64,000 bases of DNA from Rikenella microfusus (GTDB lineage: Bacteria; Bacteroidota; Bacteroidia; Bacteroidales; Tenuifilaceae): NCBI GenBank assembly GCA_020722565.1, contig DYKO01000015.1, forward strand, positions 1 through 64,000. Direction: 5' to 3'. A model generated the notes under the pieces. The model saw only the letters and a list, made by a program, of their open reading frames with translations. It was not told the origin of the DNA and made no database searches. Shown here one piece after another: positions 8,539 through 17,598 of the stretch. The translations under genes and the position numbers were made by a program. The stretch's first letter is position 1. Every line of letters starts with the position of its first letter.

Positions 8539-10665
8539 ATGCTTAAAGTTGTAAAAAAAACGATCGAACTGAGCGATGGCCGCACCATTACCATTGAAAC
8601 CGGAAAACTGGCCAAACAAGCTCACGGTTCGGTTGTGCTGACAATGGGTAAAACCATGCTTCTCGCTACGGTTGTAAGCGCTCAGGAAGCAAAAGAAGAT
8701 GTTGATTTCATGCCGCTTAGCGTGGAATACAAGGAAAAATTCGCTGCAAGCGGTCGATTCCCTGGTGGATTCATGAAACGCGAATCCAAACCCTCGGACT
8801 ATGAAATTCTGGTAGCCCGACTGGTGGACAGGGCGCTTCGTCCCCTATTCCCCGAGGATTACCACGCCGAAACCTTTGTAACCATCAACCTTATTTCTGC
8901 TGAAAAAGATATAATGCCCGATGCTCTTGCTGGTTTGGCAGCATCAGCAGCGCTGGCTGTTTCCGATGTCCCCTTTCATGGCCCCATTTCAGAGGTTAGG
9001 GTTGCACGAATAAATGGCCAACTAAAAATTAACCCCACCTTCAAGGAAGTTGAGGAAGCCGATATCGATATGATTGTGGGCGCCACCTACGACAATATCC
9101 TAATGGTTGAGGGAGAACTCAAAGAGGTATCTGAAACCGAAATGCTTGAGGCCATTAAGTTTGCCCATGAGGCCATTAAACCACAGTGCCTAGCACAAAT
9201 GGAACTTGCCAAAGAACTTGGCATTGTTAAACGTACATACTGCCATGAAACCAACGATGAAGGACTTAAAAAGCAAGTACACGAGTTCTGCTACGACAAG
9301 GTTTACCAGGTAGCCAAATCGATGCTCCCTAAACAGGAGCGCACTGCCGCTTTCGAAACTATAAAGCAGGAATTTATTGAAACCATTCCCGAAGAGGAGC
9401 GCGAAGCCAAACAATTCATGGTAAATCGATACTACCATGCCGTTGAGAAGGAGGCTATGCGTAACATGATTCTAAACGAGGGAGTTCGTTTGGACGGACG
9501 TAAAACCCACGAAATTCGTCCCATTTGGTGTGAGGTTGATTACCTGCCTATGGCACATGGCTCTGCCATTTTCACCCGTGGCGAAACCCAATCGCTAACA
9601 ACTGTAACCCTTGGCACCAAACTCGATGAAAAGATAATTGATGAGGTGCTGCTTCAGGGTACCGAGAAGTTCACCCTGCACTACAATTTTCCCCCATTCT
9701 CGACCGGTGAAGCAAAACCCTCGAGGGGCATCAGCCGACGGGAGATTGGGCATGGAAACTTGGCACACCGCGCTTTAAAAAATATGATTCCCGAAGCGCC
9801 TGAGAACCCCTATGCCATACGTGTAGTAAGCGATATTTTGGAATCAAACGGTTCGTCGTCGATGGCCACAGTTTGTGCCGGGACACTTGCACTCATGGAT
9901 GCTGGAGTTCAAATAAATAAACCCGTATCGGGAATAGCTATGGGGCTCATCACCGAAAAGGGAACAGACCGCTACGCTGTGCTTTCCGACATACTTGGCG
10001 ATGAAGACCATCTGGGGGATATGGACTTCAAGGTAGCCGGTACACGCGATGGTATTACTGCTACCCAAATGGATATCAAAGTCGATGGTCTTTCATACGA
10101 GGTATTGGCAAAGGCACTACAGCAAGCTCACGAGGGTAGAATGCACATCCTAAACATCATGCTGCAAACCATTCCGGAGCCCCGTCGCGACTTTAAGCCA
10201 CATGCTCCACGAATTGAACAGTTCAACATACCCCGCGACACCATTGGTGCTGTAATAGGCCCTGGGGGCAAGGTTATTCAAGAAATTCAGCGCGAAACAC
10301 AAACCACCATCACTATCGAAGAAATCAACGATAATGGATTGGTTAGCGTGTTTGCTGATAGTGCCGAAAACCGCGATGCCGCTGTTAAATGGATAAAAAG
10401 CATTGTTGCAGTCCCCGAGGTAGGCGAAGTTTACTTGGGTAAAGTAAAGTCAATCATGCCCTTTGGTGCCTTTGTTGAGATCCTTCCTGGCAAAGACGGG
10501 CTGTTGCACATTTCTGAAATCGAATGGCGCAGGCTCGAAAAAGTAGAAGAGGTTCTTAAGGAGGGCGACGAGGTCCAGGTTAAGCTAATTGAAATTGACA
10601 AAAAGACTGGCAAACTAAAACTATCCCGAAAGGTTCTCCTTCCTAAACCCGATAAGAAAAAATAG
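8539..10665 (+). CDS. pnp: Polyribonucleotide nucleotidyltransferase (PNPase)
   Basis: 708 residues, the expected size. Two RNase PH domains (about 10-230 and 310-540), a KH domain (about 555-615, with [12 protein letters not shown]) and an S1 domain (about 620-695, [20 protein letters not shown]) are in canonical order. The enzyme degrades RNA 3'-5' by phosphorolysis and works in mRNA turnover and quality control. The first domain shows [12 protein letters not shown] and the second has the conserved SSMATVCAG and [18 protein letters not shown] stretches. A terminator follows. Confidence 0.98.
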   Translation: MLKVVKKTIELSDGRTITIETGKLAKQAHGSVVLTMGKTMLLATVVSAQEAKEDVDFMPLSVEYKEKFAASGRFPGGFMKRESKPSDYEILVARLVDRALRPLFPEDYHAETFVTINLISAEKDIMPDALAGLAASAALAVSDVPFHGPISEVRVARINGQLKINPTFKEVEEADIDMIVGATYDNILMVEGELKEVSETEMLEAIKFAHEAIKPQCLAQMELAKELGIVKRTYCHETNDEGLKKQVHEFCYDKVYQVAKSMLPKQERTAAFETIKQEFIETIPEEEREAKQFMVNRYYHAVEKEAMRNMILNEGVRLDGRKTHEIRPIWCEVDYLPMAHGSAIFTRGETQSLTTVTLGTKLDEKIIDEVLLQGTEKFTLHYNFPPFSTGEAKPSRGISRREIGHGNLAHRALKNMIPEAPENPYAIRVVSDILESNGSSSMATVCAGTLALMDAGVQINKPVSGIAMGLITEKGTDRYAVLSDILGDEDHLGDMDFKVAGTRDGITATQMDIKVDGLSYEVLAKALQQAHEGRMHILNIMLQTIPEPRRDFKPHAPRIEQFNIPRDTIGAVIGPGGKVIQEIQRETQTTITIEEINDNGLVSVFADSAENRDAAVKWIKSIVAVPEVGEVYLGKVKSIMPFGAFVEILPGKDGLLHISEIEWRRLEKVEEVLKEGDEVQVKLIEIDKKTGKLKLSRKVLLPKPDKKK

Positions 10666-10689
10666 TTGGGATTACAAACAAAAATTTAT

Positions 10690-10718
10690 AGGTGTTTCAG
10701 CAATGAAACACCTTTTTT
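10690..10718 (+). terminator. Terminator after pnp
   Basis: A perfect 10-bp stem AGGTGTTTCA / TGAAACACCT with a GCAA loop and a run of six T's. Confidence 0.9.
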
Positions 10719-10768
10719 GCTCATTTTACATTTATTTTTGATAATTTCGTAGTTGCACAATTTTATTG

Positions 10769-10776
10769 TATTTTTG
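10769..10776 (+). promoter_or_regulatory. -7 box of the prolyl oligopeptidase gene
   Basis: TATTTTTG fits TAnnTTTG and lies 29 bases before the ATG. No -33 TTG is found at the usual spacing. Confidence 0.35.
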
Positions 10777-10805
10777 TTTTTAATATTTTAATAAACTGAA
10801 TTACG

Positions 10806-12920
10806 ATGAAAAGGACAGCCATACTTTTAATTGCCGCTTCCCTAATACTCACTGCAATGTCGTGCAAAACTTCAAAAGTAAAATATCCTGAAACTCGAAA
10901 GGTTGATGTGGTTGATACCTATTTTGGTACCAAAGTTGCTGATCCCTATCGCTGGCTCGAAGATGATAAATCTCCTGAAGTTGCCGAGTGGGTAAAACAG
11001 CAAAACGAGGTAACCTTTACCTTCCTTAATTCAATCCCCTACCGTAACAAAATTAAGGAAAGGCTTACCGCCATATGGAACTACACCTCGATGGGTGCAC
11101 CCTTTAAAGGAGGCAATAGGTACTTCTTTTTCAAAAAAGAAGGGCTTCAGAACCAAAGTGTACTTTACATGCTTGAAAATCTGGAGGCAGAACCTAAGGT
11201 TATACTTGACCCAAATACTTTTAGCACCGACGGAACCGTTGCATTATCGAACGTAAGCCCATCTCGAGATGGAAAATATTTTGCTTATTCTATTAACGAT
11301 GGAGGGTCCGATTGGCAAAAAATTAAGGTTATTGAATTACCCAGCGGTAAAGAACTCCCCGACGAAATTAAATGGGTTAAATTTTCATCCATTGCGTGGC
11401 AAGGTAACGGTTTTTACTATAGCCGGTACGACGAACCCAAGGAAGGCTCGGAACTGTCGAATATCAACAAAAATCACAAAGTATATTTTCATGTAGTGGG
11501 TACCCCTGTTGAAAACGACAAACTTATCTTCTCCAACAGCCAGTACCCTTTGCGCAACTATAGCGCTCAAACCACCAATGATGAAAAGTACCTAATAATT
11601 TATGAATCAGAATCAACCTATGGGAATTCAATATATGTAAAGAATTTAAAGGATCCTAAAGCCAATTTTTCGAAAATAACAACCGGTTTTGAGTTTGAAT
11701 ATCAGGTACTCGATCATATAAACGATAACCTTATTGTGCTTACTAACTACAAAGCCCCAAAATACAAGTTGGTAAAAATTAATGTTAATAGCATGGATAT
11801 TGGCAACTGGCGAGATATCCTTCCCGAACGCAAGGATGTGCTATCGAACTGCACACTTGTTGGAGGAAAAATAATTGCCAATTACATGGTTGATGCCAAA
11901 AGCCAAGCCGAAGTTTACAATTTAGAGGGGACAAAACTTACCGATATTGAGCTACCAACATTGGGTACCATTTCTGGCATAAGTGGCGAGATGAACGATA
12001 GCATTGCATTCTATTCATTTTCATCGTTCACCGTTCCACCTATTGTTGTAAAGTACAACATTAATTCCAACACATCTAGTGAATTTTTCCGTCCCAACAT
12101 CGATTTCAATTTTGATGATTTTGAAACCAAACAGGTATTATACACTAGCAAGGATGGCACATTGATACCCATGTTTATTGTTCATAAAAAGGGCATCAAA
12201 CTTGATGGCAACAATCCCACACTTCTCTACGGGTATGGCGGTTTCAACATCAGCCTACTACCCTACTTTAGCACAGCACGCCTATTCTGGCTTGAGCAGG
12301 GTGGAATTTTTGCCATGGCAAACCTGCGAGGTGGTGGGGAGTATGGTGAAAACTGGTACCGTTCGGGCACTAAGCTTAATAAGCAAAATGTATTCGACGA
12401 TTTTATTGCAGCAGCCGAGTACCTTATAAAAGAACGCTACACCTCACCCAAAAAATTAGCCATTCAAGGGGGGTCAAATGGTGGCCTATTGATTGGTGCG
12501 GTTGCCAATCAGCGGCCCGATTTGTTTAAAGTAGCAATACCTCAGGTAGGAGTTATGGATATGCTACGCTATCATAATTTTACCATTGGTTGGGCCTGGG
12601 CCAACGACTATGGAACCAGCAACGATTCCATTCAGTTCCTAAACCTTTACAGCTACTCCCCCTTACATAACATTAAACCTCGAACCAACTACCCTGCTAT
12701 ACTAGTAACCACAGCTGATCATGACGATCGTGTAGTACCCGCCCACTCTTTCAAGTACATTGCCACCATGCAGGGAAAAAATCCTAATCCTAAAAATCCC
12801 GCCCTAATACGCATCCAAACCCGCGCAGGTCATGGCGCTGGCACACCCACTTCGATTATAATTGAAGAATATACCGATATTTATGCTTTCATAATGTACA
12901 ACATGGGATTGAACTACTAA
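10806..12920 (+). CDS. Prolyl oligopeptidase (S9A), lipoprotein
   Basis: 704 residues. The signal peptide ends in TAMSC, so Cys20 is probably lipidated and the enzyme periplasmic or surface-attached. The beta-propeller covers about residues 90-420 and the alpha/beta-hydrolase the C-terminal third. The catalytic serine is in GGSNGG (Ser557), the aspartate in DHDDRVVP, and the histidine in AGHGAGTP, all as in prolyl endopeptidases. Such enzymes cut short peptides after proline. The gene stands alone between terminators and is probably for peptide nutrition. Confidence 0.93.
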   Translation: MKRTAILLIAASLILTAMSCKTSKVKYPETRKVDVVDTYFGTKVADPYRWLEDDKSPEVAEWVKQQNEVTFTFLNSIPYRNKIKERLTAIWNYTSMGAPFKGGNRYFFFKKEGLQNQSVLYMLENLEAEPKVILDPNTFSTDGTVALSNVSPSRDGKYFAYSINDGGSDWQKIKVIELPSGKELPDEIKWVKFSSIAWQGNGFYYSRYDEPKEGSELSNINKNHKVYFHVVGTPVENDKLIFSNSQYPLRNYSAQTTNDEKYLIIYESESTYGNSIYVKNLKDPKANFSKITTGFEFEYQVLDHINDNLIVLTNYKAPKYKLVKINVNSMDIGNWRDILPERKDVLSNCTLVGGKIIANYMVDAKSQAEVYNLEGTKLTDIELPTLGTISGISGEMNDSIAFYSFSSFTVPPIVVKYNINSNTSSEFFRPNIDFNFDDFETKQVLYTSKDGTLIPMFIVHKKGIKLDGNNPTLLYGYGGFNISLLPYFSTARLFWLEQGGIFAMANLRGGGEYGENWYRSGTKLNKQNVFDDFIAAAEYLIKERYTSPKKLAIQGGSNGGLLIGAVANQRPDLFKVAIPQVGVMDMLRYHNFTIGWAWANDYGTSNDSIQFLNLYSYSPLHNIKPRTNYPAILVTTADHDDRVVPAHSFKYIATMQGKNPNPKNPALIRIQTRAGHGAGTPTSIIIEEYTDIYAFIMYNMGLNY

Positions 12921-12943
12921 CCATGGTTGTTAATATCTTCACG

Positions 12944-12976
12944 AAAGGTTGGGTTCAATACCCAGCCTTTCTTTTT
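12944..12976 (+). terminator. Terminator after the prolyl oligopeptidase gene
   Basis: An 11-bp stem (AAAGGTTGGGT / ACCCAGCCTTT, one G-T pair) with a 5-base loop and T-rich tail. Its tail overlaps the -33 element of the next promoter. Confidence 0.8.
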
Positions 12977-13005
12977 GGCAGTAACCCGCTAAATTTTTAC
13001 CTTAG
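12975..13005 (+). promoter_or_regulatory. Promoter of the deoxynucleoside kinase gene
   Basis: TTG (12975-12977), exactly 20 bases, then TACCTTAG. The -7 box has A instead of T at its seventh position, a variant also seen before gatE and sucC. The predicted transcript would begin at about 13010-13013, which favours the in-frame ATG at 13026 as the true start of the kinase. Confidence 0.45.
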
Positions 13006-13013
13006 CGCAACTA

Positions 13014-13655
13014 ATGCCTTTTAAAATGCACTATCTGGTTATTGAAGGGAATATTGGCGCTGGTAAAACCACCCTAGCCACCATGTTGGCCCACGAGTTA
13101 AATGCTAAACTCATACTGGAACAATTTGCCGATAATCCCTTTTTGGCAAAATTTTACAAGAATCCTGAGCGTTACAGTTTTCCTTTAGAACTTTCGTTCC
13201 TTGCTGAAAGGTACAGCCAGCTAAATTCAGAGCTTCGCTCTACTTCAATTTTCCACACACTTACCATTGCCGATTACTTTTTTATGAAATCGTTGATTTT
13301 TGCCCAAAACACACTTTCAGGAGACGAACTTCAGCTGTACAAACAAATTTTTTCCATTTTTTATAGTACGCTTCCCAAACCCAACCTTTACGTTTTCCTC
13401 CATTTGCCCACTTCGCTACTCCTAAGAAACATTAAAAAACGCGGTCGTGATTATGAACAATCCATCACAGCTGAGTATCTCAATGGCATAACCGAAGGGT
13501 ATTTCGATTTTTTCAAACAGCACCCCGACTACACCTTCCTGATTATCGATACCTCAAACATCGACTTTGTGGAAAATCCAGAGGATTATAGACGAATCAA
13601 ATCGGTAATTTTTGGCCAAACATACCCCCGCGGTGTTAATCGGCTTACTCTTTAA
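13014..13655 (+). CDS. Deoxynucleoside kinase
   Basis: 213 residues from the first ATG. The P-loop EGNIGAGKTT is followed by a DRY-like ERYSQL and an arginine-rich lid (KKRGRDYEQ), as in the dNK/dGK/dCK family. These enzymes phosphorylate salvaged deoxynucleosides with ATP in the cytoplasm. The family usually begins right before the P-loop strand, so Met5 at 13026 (MHYLVIEGN) is a plausible real start, and the position of the promoter supports this. It is a single-gene unit. Confidence 0.9.
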   Translation: MPFKMHYLVIEGNIGAGKTTLATMLAHELNAKLILEQFADNPFLAKFYKNPERYSFPLELSFLAERYSQLNSELRSTSIFHTLTIADYFFMKSLIFAQNTLSGDELQLYKQIFSIFYSTLPKPNLYVFLHLPTSLLLRNIKKRGRDYEQSITAEYLNGITEGYFDFFKQHPDYTFLIIDTSNIDFVENPEDYRRIKSVIFGQTYPRGVNRLTL

Positions 13656-13682
13656 AGTGAATGTATAATTTTACTATATATT

Positions 13683-13714
13683 TTTGATTTTTTTATTAAT
13701 ATGTAGTATGTTTG
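13683..13714 (+). promoter_or_regulatory. Promoter of the OmpA-like/TPR lipoprotein gene
   Basis: TTTG (13683-13686), a 20-base spacer and TATGTTTG (13707-13714) fit the phylum consensus almost perfectly. The leader is about 45-50 bases. Confidence 0.65.
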
Positions 13715-13767
13715 TGATTACATTTTAAAGAACTGCTTAGCAGGACTAATAACTAACCAACTCCTAT

Positions 13768-15468
13768 ATGAAAATGAAAGGCTTAAAACTATCGATTATT
13801 GCTTTGGCCGGCCTTCTTTTGGCTGGTTGTGCTGGGGTAGAAAAAATGAAAGAACTACCAGCGGGTTTCACATTAAAAGTAACCCCTAACCCAGTAGAAG
13901 TACATGCTAACAAGGTTAAAGCCACTATTGAAGGCACTATACCAGCAAAGTACTTCAACAAAAAAGCCATTGTTGAAATTACTCCAGTAGTAGTTTACAA
14001 GGGTGGCGAATTAACTCTTCCATCAAAATTACTACAAGGAGAGGATGTACAAGCTAACAACCAGGTTATTAACTACGAAGCTGGTGGTAGCTGGAAGCAC
14101 GATGTTGAATGGGATTACAAAGATGAAATGTTCAACTGTGAAATTGAACTCCGTTTTGTAATTACTTACAAGGATAAGAAAATTCCCTTTGATGCCCCTC
14201 AAAAAATTGGTATTGGAACCATGGCAACCTACAAGTTGGTTGACATTGACCCCAAACCTGTAATGATGAGCGACAAATTTGTTCGCATCACCCCAGAGGA
14301 AAAGGAAGCCCAAATTAACTTCGTAATTCAAAAAGCAGACATCCGCAAATCGGAACTCACCAAGGATGAGATTAAAATGCTAAACGACTTCCTACTCGAA
14401 GCCGCTCAAACTAAGAATAAAGAAATCAAAGAACTTAAGATTTCTGCCTATGCTTCACCCGATGGTCCTGAAAAATTAAATGATAAGCTCTCACAAGATC
14501 GTGGCAAGAATACTGATAAATATCTCGCCGATTTATTTAAAAAAGCCAAATTAGAGGGCATAACCCCTTCTGTAGAGTTTACTGCTGAGGACTGGGAAGG
14601 TTTCCAGAAAGCTGTTCAGGCTTCGGAAATTGAGGACAAAGAGCTTATTATTCGAGTTCTTTCTATGTACTCCGATCCTGTTGTACGTGAAAAAGAAATT
14701 AAAAACCTTTCAAAGGTTTACAAGGTATTGGCTGAAAAGATTCTTCCCCAACTCCGTCGTTCAAGGATGATTGCCAAAGTTGATGTAATTGGTTACTCCG
14801 ACGATACACTACGTTACATGGTAGAAAACAATGCTTATGATAGCCTGAACGTTGAGGAAATGCTATACGCAGCAACCCTTGTAAATGACGTTAACAAGAA
14901 GATTGAAGTTTACATGAAAGCAGGTGAAAAATTCAACTGCGCTCGTGGCTATAATAATGCTGCATACCTACATATCCTAAACAAGGATGCTGCTGCTGCT
15001 AAAGTTGCCCTTGACAAAATTCCTGCCGACCAAAAAAATGCAGCTATTACCAATAACATGGGTTGTGTTGCATTGCTTGAGGGTAAAATTGATGAGGCAG
15101 AAAAACTATTTGCTGATGCTGCCGATGCCGGATCTGCTGTTAAGTACAACCTTGGTATCATTGCCATCATCAAGGGACAGTATCCTGCAGCTGCCGATTA
15201 CCTAGCCGGTAACGATTCATTCAACCTCGGTCTTGCTCTGCTCATGGCAGGAAAGGTTGAGGCAGCTAAGAATACCTTTGATAAGGTTGAAACAGCTAAG
15301 AGCTACTATGGTCGTGCCATTGTTGGTGCAAGACTTTCAGAAGAAGCTACTGTTCTTAACAACCTTCGCACCGCCTTTGGCAAGGATGCCAGCCTGAAGG
15401 ATCGTGCTAAGGAAGATGTAGAGTTCCGTAACTTCCTACAAAACGAAGCATTCAAAGCATTATTCTAA
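13768..15468 (+). CDS. Large lipoprotein with OmpA-like segment and TPR-type C-terminus
   Basis: 566 residues. The lipobox LLAGC gives Cys21 as lipidation site. Residues 30-160 look like a beta-sandwich. Residues 170-270 include KISAYASPDGPEKLNDKLSQDR, similar to the peptidoglycan-binding OmpA C-terminal fold. From about 370 onwards short helical repeats of TPR type appear (NNAAYLHILNKD, NNMGCVALLEGK, YNLGIIAIIKGQYPAA). The strong promoter and terminator suggest an abundant envelope protein. Related proteins occur in many Bacteroidales, usually unnamed; a role in linking outer membrane and wall is inferred. Confidence 0.75.
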   Translation: MKMKGLKLSIIALAGLLLAGCAGVEKMKELPAGFTLKVTPNPVEVHANKVKATIEGTIPAKYFNKKAIVEITPVVVYKGGELTLPSKLLQGEDVQANNQVINYEAGGSWKHDVEWDYKDEMFNCEIELRFVITYKDKKIPFDAPQKIGIGTMATYKLVDIDPKPVMMSDKFVRITPEEKEAQINFVIQKADIRKSELTKDEIKMLNDFLLEAAQTKNKEIKELKISAYASPDGPEKLNDKLSQDRGKNTDKYLADLFKKAKLEGITPSVEFTAEDWEGFQKAVQASEIEDKELIIRVLSMYSDPVVREKEIKNLSKVYKVLAEKILPQLRRSRMIAKVDVIGYSDDTLRYMVENNAYDSLNVEEMLYAATLVNDVNKKIEVYMKAGEKFNCARGYNNAAYLHILNKDAAAAKVALDKIPADQKNAAITNNMGCVALLEGKIDEAEKLFADAADAGSAVKYNLGIIAIIKGQYPAAADYLAGNDSFNLGLALLMAGKVEAAKNTFDKVETAKSYYGRAIVGARLSEEATVLNNLRTAFGKDASLKDRAKEDVEFRNFLQNEAFKALF

Positions 15469-15486
15469 TAAATCCAGATTCACAGA

Positions 15487-15517
15487 AAAGGCTGCCAAAT
15501 GGCAGCCTTTCTTTTTT
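15487..15517. terminator. Bidirectional terminator
   Basis: A 10-bp stem AAAGGCTGCC / GGCAGCCTTT with an AAAT loop and T-run on the plus strand. It lies between two convergent genes and probably serves both. Confidence 0.85.
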
Positions 15518-15520
15518 ATG

Positions 15521-16060
15521 TTACCGATTTAACTTACAGAAAAAATCCCAGAGCACTATTCCTGCCGATACTGATATGTTAAATGAATGCTTTGTCCCCA
15601 GCTGAGGTATTTCAATACACTCATCTGAAAAATCGACCACATCCTGCGCCACGCCTTTAACCTCATTCCCAAACACCAAGGCAAAGCGAGTATCTTTTGG
15701 CGGAACAAAATCATTTAGAAATACAGATTTTTCAGCCTGCTCAATCGATATTATCTTATATCCGTTTTCTTTAAGAAGGTGAACAGCGTTAATTGTTTTC
15801 TCGATATACTCCCACTCAACTGAGTATTCAGCACCCAGCGCTGAGCGATGTATTTCGGGATGAGGCGGCGTACCAGTAATTCCACACAGGTAAATTTTCC
15901 CAACAAGAAAAGCATCCGAGGTTCTAAAAACGGAACCGACGTTGTTAAGGCTTCTGACATTATCCAGTACCACAACAATGGGCAGTTTTTCTGAGGCCTT
16001 AAACTCATCAACCGTTTTACGGCCCAGCTCCTCGTTCAATAACTTTCTGTTTTTAACCAT
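15521..16060 (-). CDS. SpoU/TrmH-family RNA 2'-O-ribose methyltransferase
   Basis: About 179 residues from the preferred start at 16058-16060; an ATG 30 bases further upstream also exists. The SPOUT signatures are present: NVRSLNNVGSVFRT (motif 1), LVFGNEVKGV (motif 2) and IPQLGTKHSFNISVSAG (motif 3). These enzymes form knotted dimers and methylate tRNA or rRNA ribose with SAM. The short form without an N-terminal RNA-binding domain resembles TrmH/TrmL. A -7 box (TAATTTTG, 16078-16085) would lie within the leader if the downstream ATG is used but inside the gene's first codons otherwise, hence the choice of start. Confidence 0.85.
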   Translation of the reverse strand: MVKNRKLLNEELGRKTVDEFKASEKLPIVVVLDNVRSLNNVGSVFRTSDAFLVGKIYLCGITGTPPHPEIHRSALGAEYSVEWEYIEKTINAVHLLKENGYKIISIEQAEKSVFLNDFVPPKDTRFALVFGNEVKGVAQDVVDFSDECIEIPQLGTKHSFNISVSAGIVLWDFFCKLNR

Positions 16061-16077
16061 TTCATTGAAAAATTTAA

Positions 16078-16085
16078 CAAAATTA
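16078..16085 (-). promoter_or_regulatory. -7 box of the SpoU methylase gene
   Basis: TAATTTTG on the minus strand, 17 bases before the preferred ATG. No TTG at the usual distance. Confidence 0.35.
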
Positions 16086-16135
16086 ATCAATCCTTTTTTT
16101 GTATTTTAGCACAAACAAAAACATTTTTTATCGAT

Positions 16136-17323
16136 ATGAATTTACATGAATATCAATCGAAAGAGATACTCAGGCAAGCAGGTGTTCCTGTACCTGCAGG
16201 CTTAATAGCCTTTACCCCCGACGAAGCGGGAAAGGCAGCTGAAACCGTAATAAAATTAACTGGGACCGATACCATTGCCGTAAAAGCACAAATACACGCA
16301 GGTGGTAGGGGCAAGGGAGGTGGCGTAAAGATTGCTAAATCGTTGGAAGAGGTTGCTACCTATGCTTCAAACATTATTGGAATGAATTTGGTAACCCACC
16401 AAACTGGTCCACAAGGTAAGCTGGTACGTAAGGTGCTAATAGAACAGGGAATTTACCAGCCTGGCCCATCGGAAATAAAAGAATACTATGTGAGCATTCT
16501 GCTTAATCGCTCTACTGGCCGGCACATGATTATATACTCCCCCCAGGGAGGTATGGATATTGAGGCAGTTGCAGCTCAAACCCCAGAACTCATTTTTAAA
16601 GAAGAAATACATCCTATTGGAATTCAGGCCTATCAGGCACGTAAAATAGCATTTAACCTAGGGCTATCGGGTAAGGCTTTTCAACAAATGGTTAGGTTTG
16701 TTCAATCGCTCTATGAGGCCTATATCAAGAACGACCTTTCCCTGCTCGAAATCAATCCTGTTGTAAAGACTTCAAATGATGATATTTTAGCTGCTGATGC
16801 CAAATGCAGCATCGATGATAATGCACTATACCGACATTCAGAATTAGCAAACTACAGAGATACTAATGAGGAGGATCCCGCGGAAGTTGAGGCTGGTGAA
16901 CACAATCTCAACTTTGTGAAACTCGATGGTAATGTAGGCTGTATGGTAAACGGGGCAGGATTAGCCATGGCTACCATGGACATCATTAAACTATCAGGTG
17001 GAGATCCGGCTAACTTCCTTGATGTTGGAGGTGGGGCAAATGCTAAAACTGTAGCTGCCGGATTCAGAATTATACTTAAAGACCCCAACGTAAAAGCAAT
17101 ACTTATCAATATTTTTGGTGGCATCGTACGCTGCGATCGCGTGGCACAAGGCGTAGTTGACGCATATAAAGAAATCGGAAACATACCTGTTCCGGTCATT
17201 GTTAGACTTCAGGGTACTAATGCACTGGAAGGGAAGAAGCTAATTGATGAATCGGGGCTTAAGGTTTACAGCGCCATATCGCTTCAAGAAGCAGCGGACC
17301 TTGTAAAACGAATGGTTAACTAG
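16136..17323 (+). CDS. sucC: Succinyl-CoA ligase, beta subunit
   Basis: 395 residues with an ATP-grasp domain ([12 protein letters not shown] at the start, [15 protein letters not shown] nucleotide loop) and a C-terminal CoA-ligase domain ([21 protein letters not shown]). With SucD it converts succinyl-CoA, ADP and phosphate to succinate, CoA and ATP in the TCA cycle. The alpha-subunit gene sucD is not next to it: a terminator follows at once and the next gene is on the other strand. A TATTTTAG box at 16102-16109 may be its -7 element. Confidence 0.96.
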   Translation: MNLHEYQSKEILRQAGVPVPAGLIAFTPDEAGKAAETVIKLTGTDTIAVKAQIHAGGRGKGGGVKIAKSLEEVATYASNIIGMNLVTHQTGPQGKLVRKVLIEQGIYQPGPSEIKEYYVSILLNRSTGRHMIIYSPQGGMDIEAVAAQTPELIFKEEIHPIGIQAYQARKIAFNLGLSGKAFQQMVRFVQSLYEAYIKNDLSLLEINPVVKTSNDDILAADAKCSIDDNALYRHSELANYRDTNEEDPAEVEAGEHNLNFVKLDGNVGCMVNGAGLAMATMDIIKLSGGDPANFLDVGGGANAKTVAAGFRIILKDPNVKAILINIFGGIVRCDRVAQGVVDAYKEIGNIPVPVIVRLQGTNALEGKKLIDESGLKVYSAISLQEAADLVKRMVN

Positions 17324-17329
17324 AAATAA

Positions 17330-17358
17330 AAAACGGGGTGAGACCCCGTTTTATTTTT
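17330..17358 (+). terminator. Terminator after sucC
   Basis: A 10-bp stem AAAACGGGGT / ACCCCGTTTT with a GAG loop, followed by a T-rich tail. It overlaps the end of the convergent small gene and may serve both strands. Confidence 0.85.
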
Positions 17359-17545
17359 TTTCTGTCATCAAACAGGTTGATATTCCTAACATTGAATACA
17401 ATACGCAATTTCCGGTAAGCGCTGTTACAAGTGGCACTATTGCTAAAAGCCCCCACCAACTTTGGTAGTAAATACCCACTGCAGCTATAATCAAGGCTAT
17501 AATAATTCTAACAACCTTGTCGATTTTTCCAACATTATGTTTCAT
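17351..17545 (-). CDS. Small membrane protein, DUF2892 (YgaP-like TM domain)
   Basis: 64 residues forming two membrane helices. The pattern HNVGKIDKVVRIIIALIIA at the start and TGNCVLYSMLGISTC at the end is that of DUF2892, the membrane part found alone or fused to rhodanese domains (as in YgaP). The two conserved cysteines, in NCVLY and STC, are present. The function of the stand-alone form is not settled; links to sulfur or thiol chemistry are suggested by the fused forms. It follows arcA on the same strand by about 50 bases. Confidence 0.85.
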   Translation of the reverse strand: MKHNVGKIDKVVRIIIALIIAAVGIYYQSWWGLLAIVPLVTALTGNCVLYSMLGISTCLMTEKK

Positions 17546-17598
17546 AACTAAGTAATTTTTTTCAATATGTAAACAATCATAAATGCAAAATGTTCAAA

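Noticed and set aside
14987-15205. Leucine-rich open frame on the plus strand
   Set aside because: Out-of-frame shadow of the alanine-rich TPR part of the lipoprotein gene.
16061-16090. Longer N-terminus of the SpoU methylase
   Set aside because: Ten extra residues are not typical for the family and a -7 box overlaps this stretch.
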